From contig JALHMY010000018.1 in the NCBI GenBank assembly GCA_022843805.1, positions 46,512 to 110,511 on the forward strand: a stretch of DNA of 64,000 bases. The letters are read 5' to 3'. The notes under the pieces were generated by a model, which saw only the letters and a list, made by a program, of their open reading frames with translations, made no database searches and was not told the DNA's origin. The first letter of the stretch is position 1. Each line of letters starts with the position of its first letter. This DNA is from Fuerstiella sp. GTDB lineage: Bacteria; Planctomycetota; Planctomycetia; Planctomycetales; Planctomycetaceae. The position numbers were made by a program, and so were the translations under genes. Positions 8,934 to 17,094 of this stretch are shown here, piece after piece.

Positions 8934-9289
8934 CTATACGACAGAGAATTCTTCCATTAAGAGCTGGCCACCAAAAAGCTGCAGTCAAAGTTCCTGCTCT
9001 CTGGGAATGACGGCTTCCTGTGAAGTCTTCCCAAAGTCTTTGTCCAGTGTATACAGGTTGACGATCACGTCGATTGCTTTGGAATTATCGATTTCGTGCT
9101 GCAGCGTTTTTCGCAGGCAATCGCCCAGGTCCTTTGGGTCGGAGGGTGGTGCTTCAATCGCTCGGACGAGAGCATGACCACCTCAGCCCACGACGCATAC
9201 GAAAGATAGACCTGAGACTGAAACGCCTCGCGTGTCATCTGCTCGTTCAATGCTTCTTCCATCGTGTCGGAAATACGCTTCGTTTTCAT
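8934..9289 (-). pseudogene. Ferritin pseudogene
   Basis: The start MKTKRISDTMEEALNEQMT followed by REAFQSQVYLSYASWAEV is a textbook bacterial ferritin N-terminus, including the glutamate of the ferroxidase helix. After about residue 37 the frame breaks, and roughly 33 residues (the EGF...YRHxNEER part with further iron ligands) are missing. Homology then resumes in another frame as IEAPPSDPKDLGDCL and QHEIDNSKAID. It reaches a TGA at 8987-8985 and trails into a weak LQLFGGQL...EE segment ending at 8934. The deletion, frameshift and stop mean no iron-storage protein can be made. Confidence 0.8.
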
Positions 9290-9329
9290 GTTGGTTTTGC
9301 CTGTCTCAGTAGATGCAACCAGCTCGATT

Positions 9330-9848
9330 TCATATGAGTTTGAAATCGCAAATCCTGTGCCGTCTCGGGCTGGTCGACGATCGATGTGTCTGAGAATCTG
9401 ACATGAACAACGACTGGTACAAATGAAAACGGGTCACCCATAACAGGTAACCCGCCGCGATGATTCTTCGAACGATCCGGATTTCGCAGACTGCTGCTGC
9501 CTTCTTTCGACGGGCCGCAAAGACAAATCCAAAGCTTGCCAGACCCCACATTGCAATGGCGCCAGGCTCAGGAACTGCTGTAAACCGGAAATTGTCTGCA
9601 TAGACCGTGCTACTTCCGAAAGAAGGCGACCTTGCCCCAAAGATTGCGTAAGCAATTCCGTCAGAAAAAACGGAAAGAGTTTTCATGCCGGTAAATGCCC
9701 CGAGGATCATCATTGCCTCGGGTCGGGCGACACTCTTGCACCCAGGAGATGCGCCGGAAAGTTGATGCGGAAAAACTGCGAGTTCGCCCTGCGAACAGCA
9801 TTGGATAACCGACAACTCAAAATCAAGTGCTGAAAAGACACTGGACAA
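9330..9848 (-). pseudogene. C-terminal fragment of a PEP-CTERM sorted protein
   Basis: The frame contains YADNFRFTAVPEP, then a hydrophobic helix and ARRKKA. This is the PEP-CTERM signal (VPEP motif, membrane helix, basic tail) that exosortase systems recognise. The signal should end the protein, but here the frame continues about 50 residues further with unrelated sequence, and the N-terminal half has no signal peptide. It is therefore a remnant of a secreted protein, probably a lectin-like or PEP-CTERM filler protein. No exosortase gene is in the window. Confidence 0.7.
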
Positions 9849-9915
9849 AAGATATTAAAGTGATATCATTTTGCTATCTGATACTTCCTTGAACTGTTTT
9901 ACAGGGGGCGCACAC

Positions 9916-10857
9916 ATGCAGGATCGAGTGATTACACCAATGGGCGGCGGGCGGGTGTTTCTTGTAATGTTGTTGTGGATGGTCGGGATTTTGTTTTATA
10001 TTGGCTGGGTGACTGAGACGCATGGGCCTTCGTTTCTACAGATCATTCTGATTCCGGTGATGATTCTCGCATGGTTCATTTGCCTGTTCGGATTTAAGGT
10101 GAATGGGCCGAACAATGCTCGGGTCGTACAGTTCTTCGGAACCTATGTGGGGACGATTCGCAACGTGGGGATCTTCTATGTGAATCCATTTTCCACGACG
10201 TTGAACGTCTCTTTCCGGGTGCGGACGTTTGAGACGGACGTCGACCAGACGGCCGAGATCAAGGATGCGGCAGGCCATGTTCTGCGTGCGTCTCATTCGT
10301 CGTCAAGAACGCTGAAGGTCAATGACAAGGACGGGACGCCTATCGAAATCGCAGCCGTGGTGGTATGGAAGGTGGTAGATGCGGCCAAAGCAGCTTTTGT
10401 TGTTGACGACTATCAGGATTTCGTCAAGGTGCAGGCTGACTCCGCGCTCCGGACTCTCTCCAGTCAATACAGCTATGATGCGCCGGAAGCGGATGCGCAT
10501 TCGTTGCGCGGTCATATCAGTGAAGTGGCGGAGCAACTGAAGAATGAACTTCACGACCGCATGCAGCAGGCGGGTGTCGAGGTTCAGGAGGCTCGGATCA
10601 GTAAGCTGGCCTACGCTCCGGAAATTGCTTCTGCAATGTTGCAGCGCCAGCAGGCTGGGGCGATCATCGCTGCTCGCTCCAGGATCGTCGAAGGGGCGGT
10701 GGGAATGGTCGAACATGCCCTTGAAATGCTGCAGGCGAAGGGTATTGTCGATCTGGACGCTGAACGTAAGGCTGCAATGGTCTGCAATTTGCTGGTGGTG
10801 TTGTGCGGACACAGCACACCCCAGCCCGTGCTCAACACCGGCACGTTGCACCATTAG
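9916..10857 (+). CDS. SPFH/prohibitin-family membrane protein
   Basis: From ATG 9916 (AGGGGG about eight bases upstream) the protein has 313 residues. Two N-terminal membrane helices (about 14-32 and 38-58) are followed by an SPFH core: GPNNARVVQFFGTYVGTIR, the strand pattern to KVNDKDGTPIEIAAVVVWKV, and an Ala/Glu-rich helical region with MLQRQQAGAIIAARSRIVEG. SPFH proteins form membrane scaffolds or microdomain assemblies. The gene lies 147 bases upstream of a small Arc-type DNA-binding protein, a pairing I know from many SPFH loci, so the two are likely co-transcribed. Confidence 0.9.
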   Translation: MQDRVITPMGGGRVFLVMLLWMVGILFYIGWVTETHGPSFLQIILIPVMILAWFICLFGFKVNGPNNARVVQFFGTYVGTIRNVGIFYVNPFSTTLNVSFRVRTFETDVDQTAEIKDAAGHVLRASHSSSRTLKVNDKDGTPIEIAAVVVWKVVDAAKAAFVVDDYQDFVKVQADSALRTLSSQYSYDAPEADAHSLRGHISEVAEQLKNELHDRMQQAGVEVQEARISKLAYAPEIASAMLQRQQAGAIIAARSRIVEGAVGMVEHALEMLQAKGIVDLDAERKAAMVCNLLVVLCGHSTPQPVLNTGTLHH

Positions 10858-11004
10858 CAAACAAAGTTGAGCATGTCTCAGAGTCCGGTGGCATACCCGG
10901 TAATTGCCTCAATGGGCGTGCATCAGTTGCCTGAATCATGCACTTCGGAATGCCCGGAGTGTGCCACCTCAAGTCCCTGATATCGTTGTGAATAACGGTG
11001 ACGA

Positions 11005-11184
11005 ATGCCGCGAAAAGCGTTCTTACTTCGAATTGACGAACAACTCCTCGCAGCTTTGCAGCGGTGGGCCGACGATGACTTGCGGAGTCTCAACGGACAG
11101 CTGGAGTATCTTCTTCGGCAGGCCGTCCAGAAACGCGGGGTGAAGCTGCCTCCGCCATCACCCCCGGACGAGCAGTCGAATTAA
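11005..11184 (+). CDS. Arc-type ribbon-helix-helix DNA-binding protein
   Basis: This short gene has 59 codons. The protein opens [18 protein letters not shown] and continues [20 protein letters not shown]. That is a complete Arc/MetJ-type ribbon-helix-helix: a beta strand with alternating residues, then two helices with the conserved N-x-x-(I/L)-E turn. A Pro-rich tail ends it. Such proteins are dimeric repressors or partner proteins. It follows the SPFH gene on the same strand, consistent with the frequent SPFH-Arc pairing. The DNA target is unknown. Confidence 0.85.
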   Translation: MPRKAFLLRIDEQLLAALQRWADDDLRSLNGQLEYLLRQAVQKRGVKLPPPSPPDEQSN

Positions 11185-11279
11185 TCTTTTTCCGACGACA
11201 GGCGCATCGCTCTGCAAAATAAAAAGCCTTCTCGAACGAATTGCATGTGGAAGTCAGTAGTTCAATCGGAGTTGACGAC

Positions 11280-11789
11280 ATGTTTTCAACAATGCGTGCA
11301 TTAACCCTGCTTTTCGTTCTGACAATTGTCAGTGGTGCTCAGCATGCCTGGTACTGGCCCCAGCTTCCCGATCGTATTGCCACGCATTGGGGCATTGACG
11401 GTCAGCCGAATGACTGGATGACACGTACAGCCGCAACTCTGACGCTCTGCGGACTTCAGATTGGTGTTCCGCTGTTTCTCGTCGCGGTCACATGGCTGGC
11501 GTGTCGGATGCCTGATTCGATGTTGAACATTCCCAACAGAGAGTATTGGCTGCAGCCCGATCGGCGGGCCGTCACGCTTCAGTGGATGAAACGAATGCTC
11601 GCGTGGATCGCGGTTCTGACATCGCTTTGCATGATCGGTATCGGGCACCTGGCCTTCATTGCCAACAAAACCGGCGGCGGACTGAATGTCGGCCTCTTCT
11701 GGGCAGTTCTGGGCGCCTATCTGGCTTGTGTATTTTCGATCGCGGGACGCAGCCTTTTTCGTTTTCAAATGCCGCGATCAACAGTCTGA
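11280..11789 (+). CDS. DUF1648 domain membrane protein
   Basis: This 169-residue protein starts at ATG 11280, with GGAG about nine bases upstream. The motif PDRIATHWGIDGQPNDWMT after the first membrane helix is the DUF1648 signature, also found in the SdpI immunity family. Four hydrophobic segments are visible in total. It lacks the C-terminal SdpI domain, so an immunity role cannot be claimed. It lies about 95 bases after the Arc-type gene on the same strand. Confidence 0.85.
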   Translation: MFSTMRALTLLFVLTIVSGAQHAWYWPQLPDRIATHWGIDGQPNDWMTRTAATLTLCGLQIGVPLFLVAVTWLACRMPDSMLNIPNREYWLQPDRRAVTLQWMKRMLAWIAVLTSLCMIGIGHLAFIANKTGGGLNVGLFWAVLGAYLACVFSIAGRSLFRFQMPRSTV

Positions 11790-12039
11790 TCGGGGTGTCA
11801 AATGCTGTCTTTTTTGACTCGCTGACGTCCCAGTCCTCCAGGTTTACATGAGGGTTGTCGGGATTCGCTGAACACTTCGCATGACCAGACTCACCACTTT
11901 GCGTTTTTGTTTTGCCTTGGGAGCCGGTGCAATATAGATTCAGATCCTTCATGGTCCGAGGAAACTCATGAGCTGGCGGGGATTGGAACTCGTGTGGAAT
12001 TGCTCGTCCGGAGAACGAAGTTTTGAGGAGGCCGAGTTT

Positions 12040-12680
12040 ACCCTCCTCCCCCAGCGAAGCTGGGGGAGGTCGATCGAGCGAAGCAAGATCGGGAGGGGGC
12101 CGGTGAACAGCGGGTTTCGGGTGTTTTTGGTACGGCGTTGAGTGCAAGCCGCGGCGGGCCCTCCCCCGGCCTTCGGCCGACCCCTCCCACTCCGCTTCGC
12201 TGCGCGGGAGGGGAGGGTTTTGAAACCTCCTCTCCCAGCAAAGCTGGGGGAGGTCGATCGAGCAATAGCAAGATCGGGAGGGGGCCGGTGAACAGCGGGT
12301 CGCGGGTGTAATTGGTACGGCGTCGAGTGCAAGCCGCGGCGGGCCCTCCCCCGGCCTGTCGGCCGACCCCTCCCACTCCGCTTCGCTGCGTGGGAGGGGA
12401 GGGTTTTGAAACCTCCTCTCCCAGCAAAGCTGGGGGAGGTCGATCGAGCGTCAGCAAGATCGGGAGGGGGCCGGTGAACAGCGGGTTTCGGGTGTTTTTG
12501 GGTCGGCGTTGAGTGCAACCCGCGGCGAACCCTCCCCCGGCCTGTCGGCCGACCCCTCCCACTCCGCTTCGCTGCGCGGGAGGGGAGGGTTTTGAAACCT
12601 CCTCTCCCAGCAAAGCTGGGGGAGGTCGATCGAGCGAAGCAAGATCGGGAGGGGGCTGGTGAACAGCGGGTTGCGGGCGT
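12040..12680. repeat. 185-bp tandem repeat, about 3.4 units
   Basis: Units begin near 12043, 12227, 12412 and 12600, giving periods of 185, 185 and 188 bases. Each carries the hairpin-like CCAGCAAAGCTGGGGGAGG, the block GATCGGGAGGGGGCCGG, and a second hairpin GGCCGACCCCTCCCACTCCG. All frames stay open through the array because the unit is GC-rich and stop-poor, so the long Pro/Arg-rich frames here are not genes. Flanks 11790-12039 and 12681-12745 show nothing else. Confidence 0.9.
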
Positions 12681-12745
12681 GATCGCTGCCGCCCGACGCT
12701 CACGAACACCGCTCAGAAGAACACGAGCATTAACTGACCGCCGCC

Positions 12746-12985
12746 CTAACTTCTCTGTTCGAACCATGCATGCAGTTCAACCGTGTCGCCATCGCGGTTG
12801 ATCGGTACGACGGCGAGAATTCGCAATTCGGGATGCTGATCAATCCACTGTGCCAGAGTCGCTGACAGGAACTGAGCGAGCTCTCCGGTCGGTTCCCCGC
12901 GTCCCATGAGCACACGAACGAACCCCATGTGTTCTTCAATATCGATTTCAAATGATCGTTCAATCATGATTGTCTCGCTATTCAT
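12746..12985 (-). CDS. Small uncharacterised protein, third gene of the OFA-transporter operon
   Basis: From the ATG at 12985 the protein has 79 residues with no membrane segment or signal. A mixed alpha/beta pattern is visible (IERSFEIDIEEHMGFVRVL, then LAQFLSATLAQWIDQHPEL and RILAVVPINRDGDTVELHAW). The start overlaps the stop of the preceding small-subunit gene as ATGA, a strong sign of translational coupling. It is therefore part of the transporter operon and may be an accessory cytoplasmic protein. I recognise no family. Confidence 0.6.
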   Translation of the reverse strand: MNSETIMIERSFEIDIEEHMGFVRVLMGRGEPTGELAQFLSATLAQWIDQHPELRILAVVPINRDGDTVELHAWFEQRS

Positions 12986-13134
12986 CTGATCGTTGACGGC
13001 AATTGCCCGCCTGTTGCTGCTGCTTCTGACGCTCCGCTGAACAACGGTGTTGATTTTTGCACTGACTGATAGATTCCCCAGCACAACGGCAGGGTAATCC
13101 AGATCCAGGCAAAGATGAGAGTCAGTTTTTTCAT
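12982..13134 (-). CDS. MFS transporter small subunit (single-helix peptide)
   Basis: This is a 50-residue peptide. The single helix LIFAWIWITLPLCWGIYQSV followed by KSTPLF matches the W...PL.WG.Y.(S/T)V.KS..LF pattern of the small subunit that often follows oxalate/formate-antiporter-type MFS genes. It begins three bases after the transporter stop, and its own TGA overlaps the ATG of the next gene. The position in the operon supports the call as strongly as the motif. The Ala/Gly/Ser-rich tail is longer than I recall for the family. Confidence 0.8.
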   Translation of the reverse strand: MKKLTLIFAWIWITLPLCWGIYQSVQKSTPLFSGASEAAATGGQLPSTIR

Positions 13135-13137
13135 GGG

Positions 13138-14463
13138 TCAGGCTTTTGAAGTTTCAGGGTGATGGTGCTTCGGATGAACTGGTCGCACCAGCAGATTGGC
13201 GACGAGTCCGATGATCAGCAATCCGGCCATCAGGTACATCGTGAAGTTGTAGGCTTCGGGCTTTGGCACTCCGGCTTCAATACGGGCGGTGGAGATGTAA
13301 TTGACCAGACTGGGGCCGAGGATCGCAGCGACGGACCAGGCCGTGATGAGCCGACCATGAATCGCACCGATTTGGTGCGTACCAAACAGATCACGAAGGT
13401 ACGCCGGAATCGTTGCGAAACCGCCACCATACATGGTAATGATGATTGAAGTGACGATGACGAAGACGGCTCTGTTTTGCACATTCTGCGTCCACGGCAC
13501 TATGCAGTACAGAATCGTCCCGAGGAGGAAATAGATGCAGTAGACGGCTTTCCGTCCGGTGTAATCGGAAACGGATGACCAGAAGAAGCGGCCCCCCATA
13601 TTAAAGATGCTCAGCAGTCCGGCAAATCCGCCACCGACAGCTGCACTGACACCAAACATGTCGGAACACATTTTCGATGCCTGTCCCAGGATGCCGATGC
13701 CGGCGCTGACGTTCATGCACAATACGACCCACAGGCACCAGAACTGCGGCGTCTTCCATGCGACGTCAACGGCAACATTTGCGCTGGTAATCATTGGATT
13801 CGCCTGCCGCCGCGGCTCCCACCCTGCCGGTTTCCAGCCCTCGGGCGGGACTCGGATACTCAATGCACCGAACAGCATGGAGACGGCATAGAGACATGCC
13901 ATAGCAATGAATGCCTCGGCGACCCCTGTCGATGTGGCTGATTTGAAATAATCCATGAGCTTCACGCCAAGAGGTGCACCGATGAGAGCACCGCCTCCGA
14001 ATCCCATGATTGCCATGCCGGTGGCCATCCCCGGACGGTCGGGGAACCATTTGATCAGCGTTGAGACGGGAGAGATGTAACCGAGTCCGAGGCCGATACC
14101 GCCGATAACGCCGTAACCGATGTAAAGCAGCCACAGCATCTTCAGCTTCACACCGATGGCGGAAATGAGCAGACCACCGCAAAAGCAAAAGCAGCTGGCC
14201 ACCATCGCTTTTCGCGGCCCGCTTCGCTCGATCCACTTCCCAAACATTGCCGCCGAAATGCCCAGCATGAAGAGTGCGATGGAGTAAATCCAGCCAACCT
14301 GGGGTATTGTCCAGCCATCCCCGGCCTGCGTGAGCGGCACATTGAAAACACTGAATCCATACACCTCGCCAATACACATGTGAACTGCGATGGCCGCGGG
14401 TGGAACCAGCCAGCGGTTGAATCCGGGACCGGCAATGGTGGCGTCACGGGAGAGGAAAGTCAT
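13138..14463 (-). CDS. OFA-family MFS transporter (oxalate/formate antiporter-like, monocarboxylate)
   Basis: This 441-residue protein has twelve predicted membrane helices. The N-terminal IGEVYGFSVFNVPLTQ, the GYGVIGGIGLGLGYISPVST stretch in the fourth/fifth helix region, and the second-half DYTGRKAVY loop are typical of the oxalate:formate antiporter (OFA) family. Members carry oxalate, formate, lactate or other small carboxylates across the inner membrane. The substrate cannot be read from the sequence. The gene leads a three-gene operon with a small subunit three bases downstream and a coupled 79-residue protein. The transport region looks complete. Confidence 0.92.
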   Translation of the reverse strand: MTFLSRDATIAGPGFNRWLVPPAAIAVHMCIGEVYGFSVFNVPLTQAGDGWTIPQVGWIYSIALFMLGISAAMFGKWIERSGPRKAMVASCFCFCGGLLISAIGVKLKMLWLLYIGYGVIGGIGLGLGYISPVSTLIKWFPDRPGMATGMAIMGFGGGALIGAPLGVKLMDYFKSATSTGVAEAFIAMACLYAVSMLFGALSIRVPPEGWKPAGWEPRRQANPMITSANVAVDVAWKTPQFWCLWVVLCMNVSAGIGILGQASKMCSDMFGVSAAVGGGFAGLLSIFNMGGRFFWSSVSDYTGRKAVYCIYFLLGTILYCIVPWTQNVQNRAVFVIVTSIIITMYGGGFATIPAYLRDLFGTHQIGAIHGRLITAWSVAAILGPSLVNYISTARIEAGVPKPEAYNFTMYLMAGLLIIGLVANLLVRPVHPKHHHPETSKA

Positions 14464-15257
14464 CGTTTAAAGTCCATTATGCACAGCGACCAATAATCGC
14501 TGTTCTGACAGACGCAGCAGACCGGCCATAACGATCGCATTACTTCCGATGGTTCCATTGCTGGAGGAAAACACGTCTCTCGCTTCGTGAAGGTATTTGT
14601 CATTGTACCGATGCCAAACTAATTCGAACATGAACTTCCTCTTTGTATCAGGTTCAACCACTTTCAAAATCCTGGCCCCACGTAGGCGAGTCTCTCCGAG
14701 ACTCGCGCATCCCGGCATCTTTCCACAACTCCCAAATCCCGCTGTCTCGGCGAGACGCCCCTATCGTGTCACTGTCCGTCCGCCCATTCACTTTGATGGG
14801 TTGATTGCATGGTGTGTGGTGCCGTTGTTGAGTGACCATTCAATTGACGTAACTCTCTGTCGAGCTGTTTGTCATCGTGTTGAACTGTGTGAGAGTGCTA
14901 CATTGAGAAAGTGTTTTCAGGAATTCATCCGCTCGTCGCGACCCGCAGAACGCAGGTTTCCGGCTGATTCGCTGCGATCTCAGCTCAATGTTAACGATCT
15001 TTAAGAGGTGATTTCGCTTCTCACTGGGTTAGGTGACTCAACGAAAGTGAGATCCCCCAGAGTATACCATTCGGTAACACTATGCGTCACCCATGTACAC
15101 GACACAAAGGGGCTTCGCATGTTTCGCGTGGGATCAAACTGACGTGGGTCACAGCTTCGATGCATTAATCGCGTTTATGCCCGTCATTTTCTGGGGAGAG
15201 GATATGACCCTGCCCACTGGGCTCAGGCGATAGGCGCATTCAGATCGAAGACTTGAT
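14464..15257. other. Gene-free stretch
   Basis: Reading frames on both strands are short and unlike proteins. I see no repeat or RNA gene. It contains the upstream region of the OFA operon, but no promoter is clear enough to call. Confidence 0.5.
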
Positions 15258-16082
15258 CTAACGGACTGCATGGATTGCTTGAGCCAATTGATTGGCCGCC
15301 GATAAGAATTCGGCATACGCTTTGGGTGGTACTTGTTGAAGCTGATAGAAGACGATTAGCGTTCCATCTTCTATTACAAGCGACAGCTTTGGGTTCCGAT
15401 GAAACACTTGAAGCAGTGGAGCAGCGATCATGCGTTCTGCGGCAACGGGATCAGCACTTCCGACCCGAAAACGCTTCACGAACTCCGGGGCAGCAGGCAC
15501 GCTGACTTGTTGAAAGGCCCCGAAAATCTGACTGAGTAACCGATCGCCGATACCCATCGGAAAAACAAAAAGATCGGGTAGGTGCGGCACGAGATCAGGA
15601 AACACGACCAGCGACTCATCGGACTCAAATGAAACAGCCCCATAGTCGTAAGCATAAAAATAGTCGAGTGCAAAGTGGGGCCAGTTGTTGTCGGCCGAAG
15701 CCAGCACGTTTCTTCCTTTGGCGGAAGTCGGATTCTGCATGAAGCTAATGGACTTAAGCAGTTCCATTATCGAGCTGGATGCTTTCATGGAAAATTCGAG
15801 GTGCAACGCTCCTGCGAGTTTGGCCAGATCGACACTGCGTCGGGCTCGCTTTCGGGCTCCTCGCACCAGCAAAGCAATCGCCAGGCTTGCAACAGACCAA
15901 AATGGAGCGCTCAAACCGATGGGAGCCGATATGTTGCTGTTCCTGGTGATTTGAAAGGCAACCATCGCCACCAACAATGCGGCCACAGGAAACAGGAAAA
16001 TCCCCAGTATACCCAACAAAAAAAGTCGGTTGTAAAATCGATATTCCTTACGTGCTGCTTCGATGGAATGTTCCTGATTCAT
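15258..16082 (-). CDS. Uncharacterised two-helix membrane protein
   Basis: This 274-residue protein has an N-terminal hairpin of two membrane helices (about residues 19-45 and 53-74). A basic stretch (RGARKRARRSVD) and a soluble C-terminal part of about 190 residues follow. The start MNQEHSIEAARKEYRF is well placed. No motif in the soluble part is familiar (FAYDYGAVSFESDESLVV, VPAAPEFVKRFRV, PKLSLVIEDGTLIVFYQLQ). The last suggests a beta-rich domain that could bind a ligand or partner. The nearest gene, a VOC protein, is on the same strand downstream, 148 bases away. Confidence 0.65.
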   Translation of the reverse strand: MNQEHSIEAARKEYRFYNRLFLLGILGIFLFPVAALLVAMVAFQITRNSNISAPIGLSAPFWSVASLAIALLVRGARKRARRSVDLAKLAGALHLEFSMKASSSIMELLKSISFMQNPTSAKGRNVLASADNNWPHFALDYFYAYDYGAVSFESDESLVVFPDLVPHLPDLFVFPMGIGDRLLSQIFGAFQQVSVPAAPEFVKRFRVGSADPVAAERMIAAPLLQVFHRNPKLSLVIEDGTLIVFYQLQQVPPKAYAEFLSAANQLAQAIHAVR

Positions 16083-16229
16083 CGATCAACCTACCCGAGA
16101 ATTCAGATGAAAAAAGCAGAATGAGCTGAAAAAAGCCGGAAGCCAGCATTCGAAAAACAATGAGCCTGATTGCAGCTCCGCAACTGAAACACGAAACAGG
16201 ATTCTACTCGCAATTACGGAATCCCACAT

Positions 16230-16637
16230 TTACTGGTCGTGAACCACATCCTCACGTCGTTGTGCGATATGCCACAGCACACCGGCGGGATCAACTACGT
16301 AAGCGACGCGTAGTCCCCATGGCTGAATCGCCGGAGCCTTAGGCGACGACACATGGAAGCGTTTTGGCAGATCCAGCGATTCGATGTGAGACCACCATGT
16401 ATCGAGGTCGTCGACCATAAGTTGCATCATACAGTTGCTTGCCCAGTTCTCGTGAAAATGTCGTTGAAGAATGAATCCTCCACTCCCGGCTTTGAATATC
16501 GCGACCTCGCTATCCAAAGTCATTTCAAATCCCAGGGCCTGATAGAATCGCCTGGATTCTTCGAAATCCTTCGTTGGCAGAAACGGCCGCACGAGTTCTG
16601 TTCCAGTTGGCACGCCATTTGTCCTTAATGCCGACAA
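16230..16637 (-). CDS. VOC superfamily (glyoxalase/bleomycin-resistance-like) protein
   Basis: This 135-residue protein has the paired beta-alpha-beta-beta-beta modules of the vicinal oxygen chelate fold. The first module is VRPFLPTKDFEESRRFYQAL then FEMTLDSEVAIFKAG. The second is MQLMVDDLDTWWSHIESLDL then AYVVDPAGVLWHIAQ. The size fits single-domain VOC proteins. Substrate and metal use cannot be deduced. A short copy of its 3' end is found again at 28212-28249. Confidence 0.82.
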   Translation of the reverse strand: MSALRTNGVPTGTELVRPFLPTKDFEESRRFYQALGFEMTLDSEVAIFKAGSGGFILQRHFHENWASNCMMQLMVDDLDTWWSHIESLDLPKRFHVSSPKAPAIQPWGLRVAYVVDPAGVLWHIAQRREDVVHDQ

Positions 16638-17094
16638 TTAATGACGAAATTCGAATGACACGCTGGATTCTTCCGGTATCGCAGGGTGCGTTCGCATTCA
16701 GTTATTGGAAGCGTCACGTATATCACGTTATCAAACAGCCTTAGAGGTTTCAACTTGATCAGGATTGGGGTGGATTTCGTTGTTTTGAGTATGACAAGAT
16801 TAGCAAACACATCGGTTTGGTAAAGTTTGACGCTGAATGTTGGCCGGGACTTGTGAGGTCCTTTTCCAGCAACCTTAATCGGTGATAACATGCGTAGCCC
16901 GCTGATACCCGGGATTCAATCTCAACCCCCCGGTCGGTAATCAGACCTCAGAATCGCATGGCAAAAAATGTATCAAAGTCCATCCTCAGTTAAAGCCAAG
17001 CTGGGGCTCGCTGTTGCCGAAGCGGCTGAGCGTGGATGTTGAGCGGGGAGTTGAGGGGGGCGGGGTTTGAACGAGGCAAAACGGAGGCGGCTCA
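16638..17094. other. Gene-free stretch
   Basis: No credible gene or repeat. Near the right end lies the ribosome site GGAGG that serves the GTG start at 17095. Confidence 0.5.

Noticed and set aside
12040..12680. Possible CRISPR array
   Set aside because: The period is 185 bases and the whole unit is repeated; there are no short repeats with unique spacers and no cas genes.
11949..12767. Long Pro/Arg-rich open frames on the minus strand
   Set aside because: They follow the 185-bp tandem repeat; all frames are open because the unit is stop-poor, and translations change with each frame without any protein character.
14597..15004. 135-codon open frame upstream of the OFA operon
   Set aside because: No protein-like pattern, weak start and no neighbours in the same direction.
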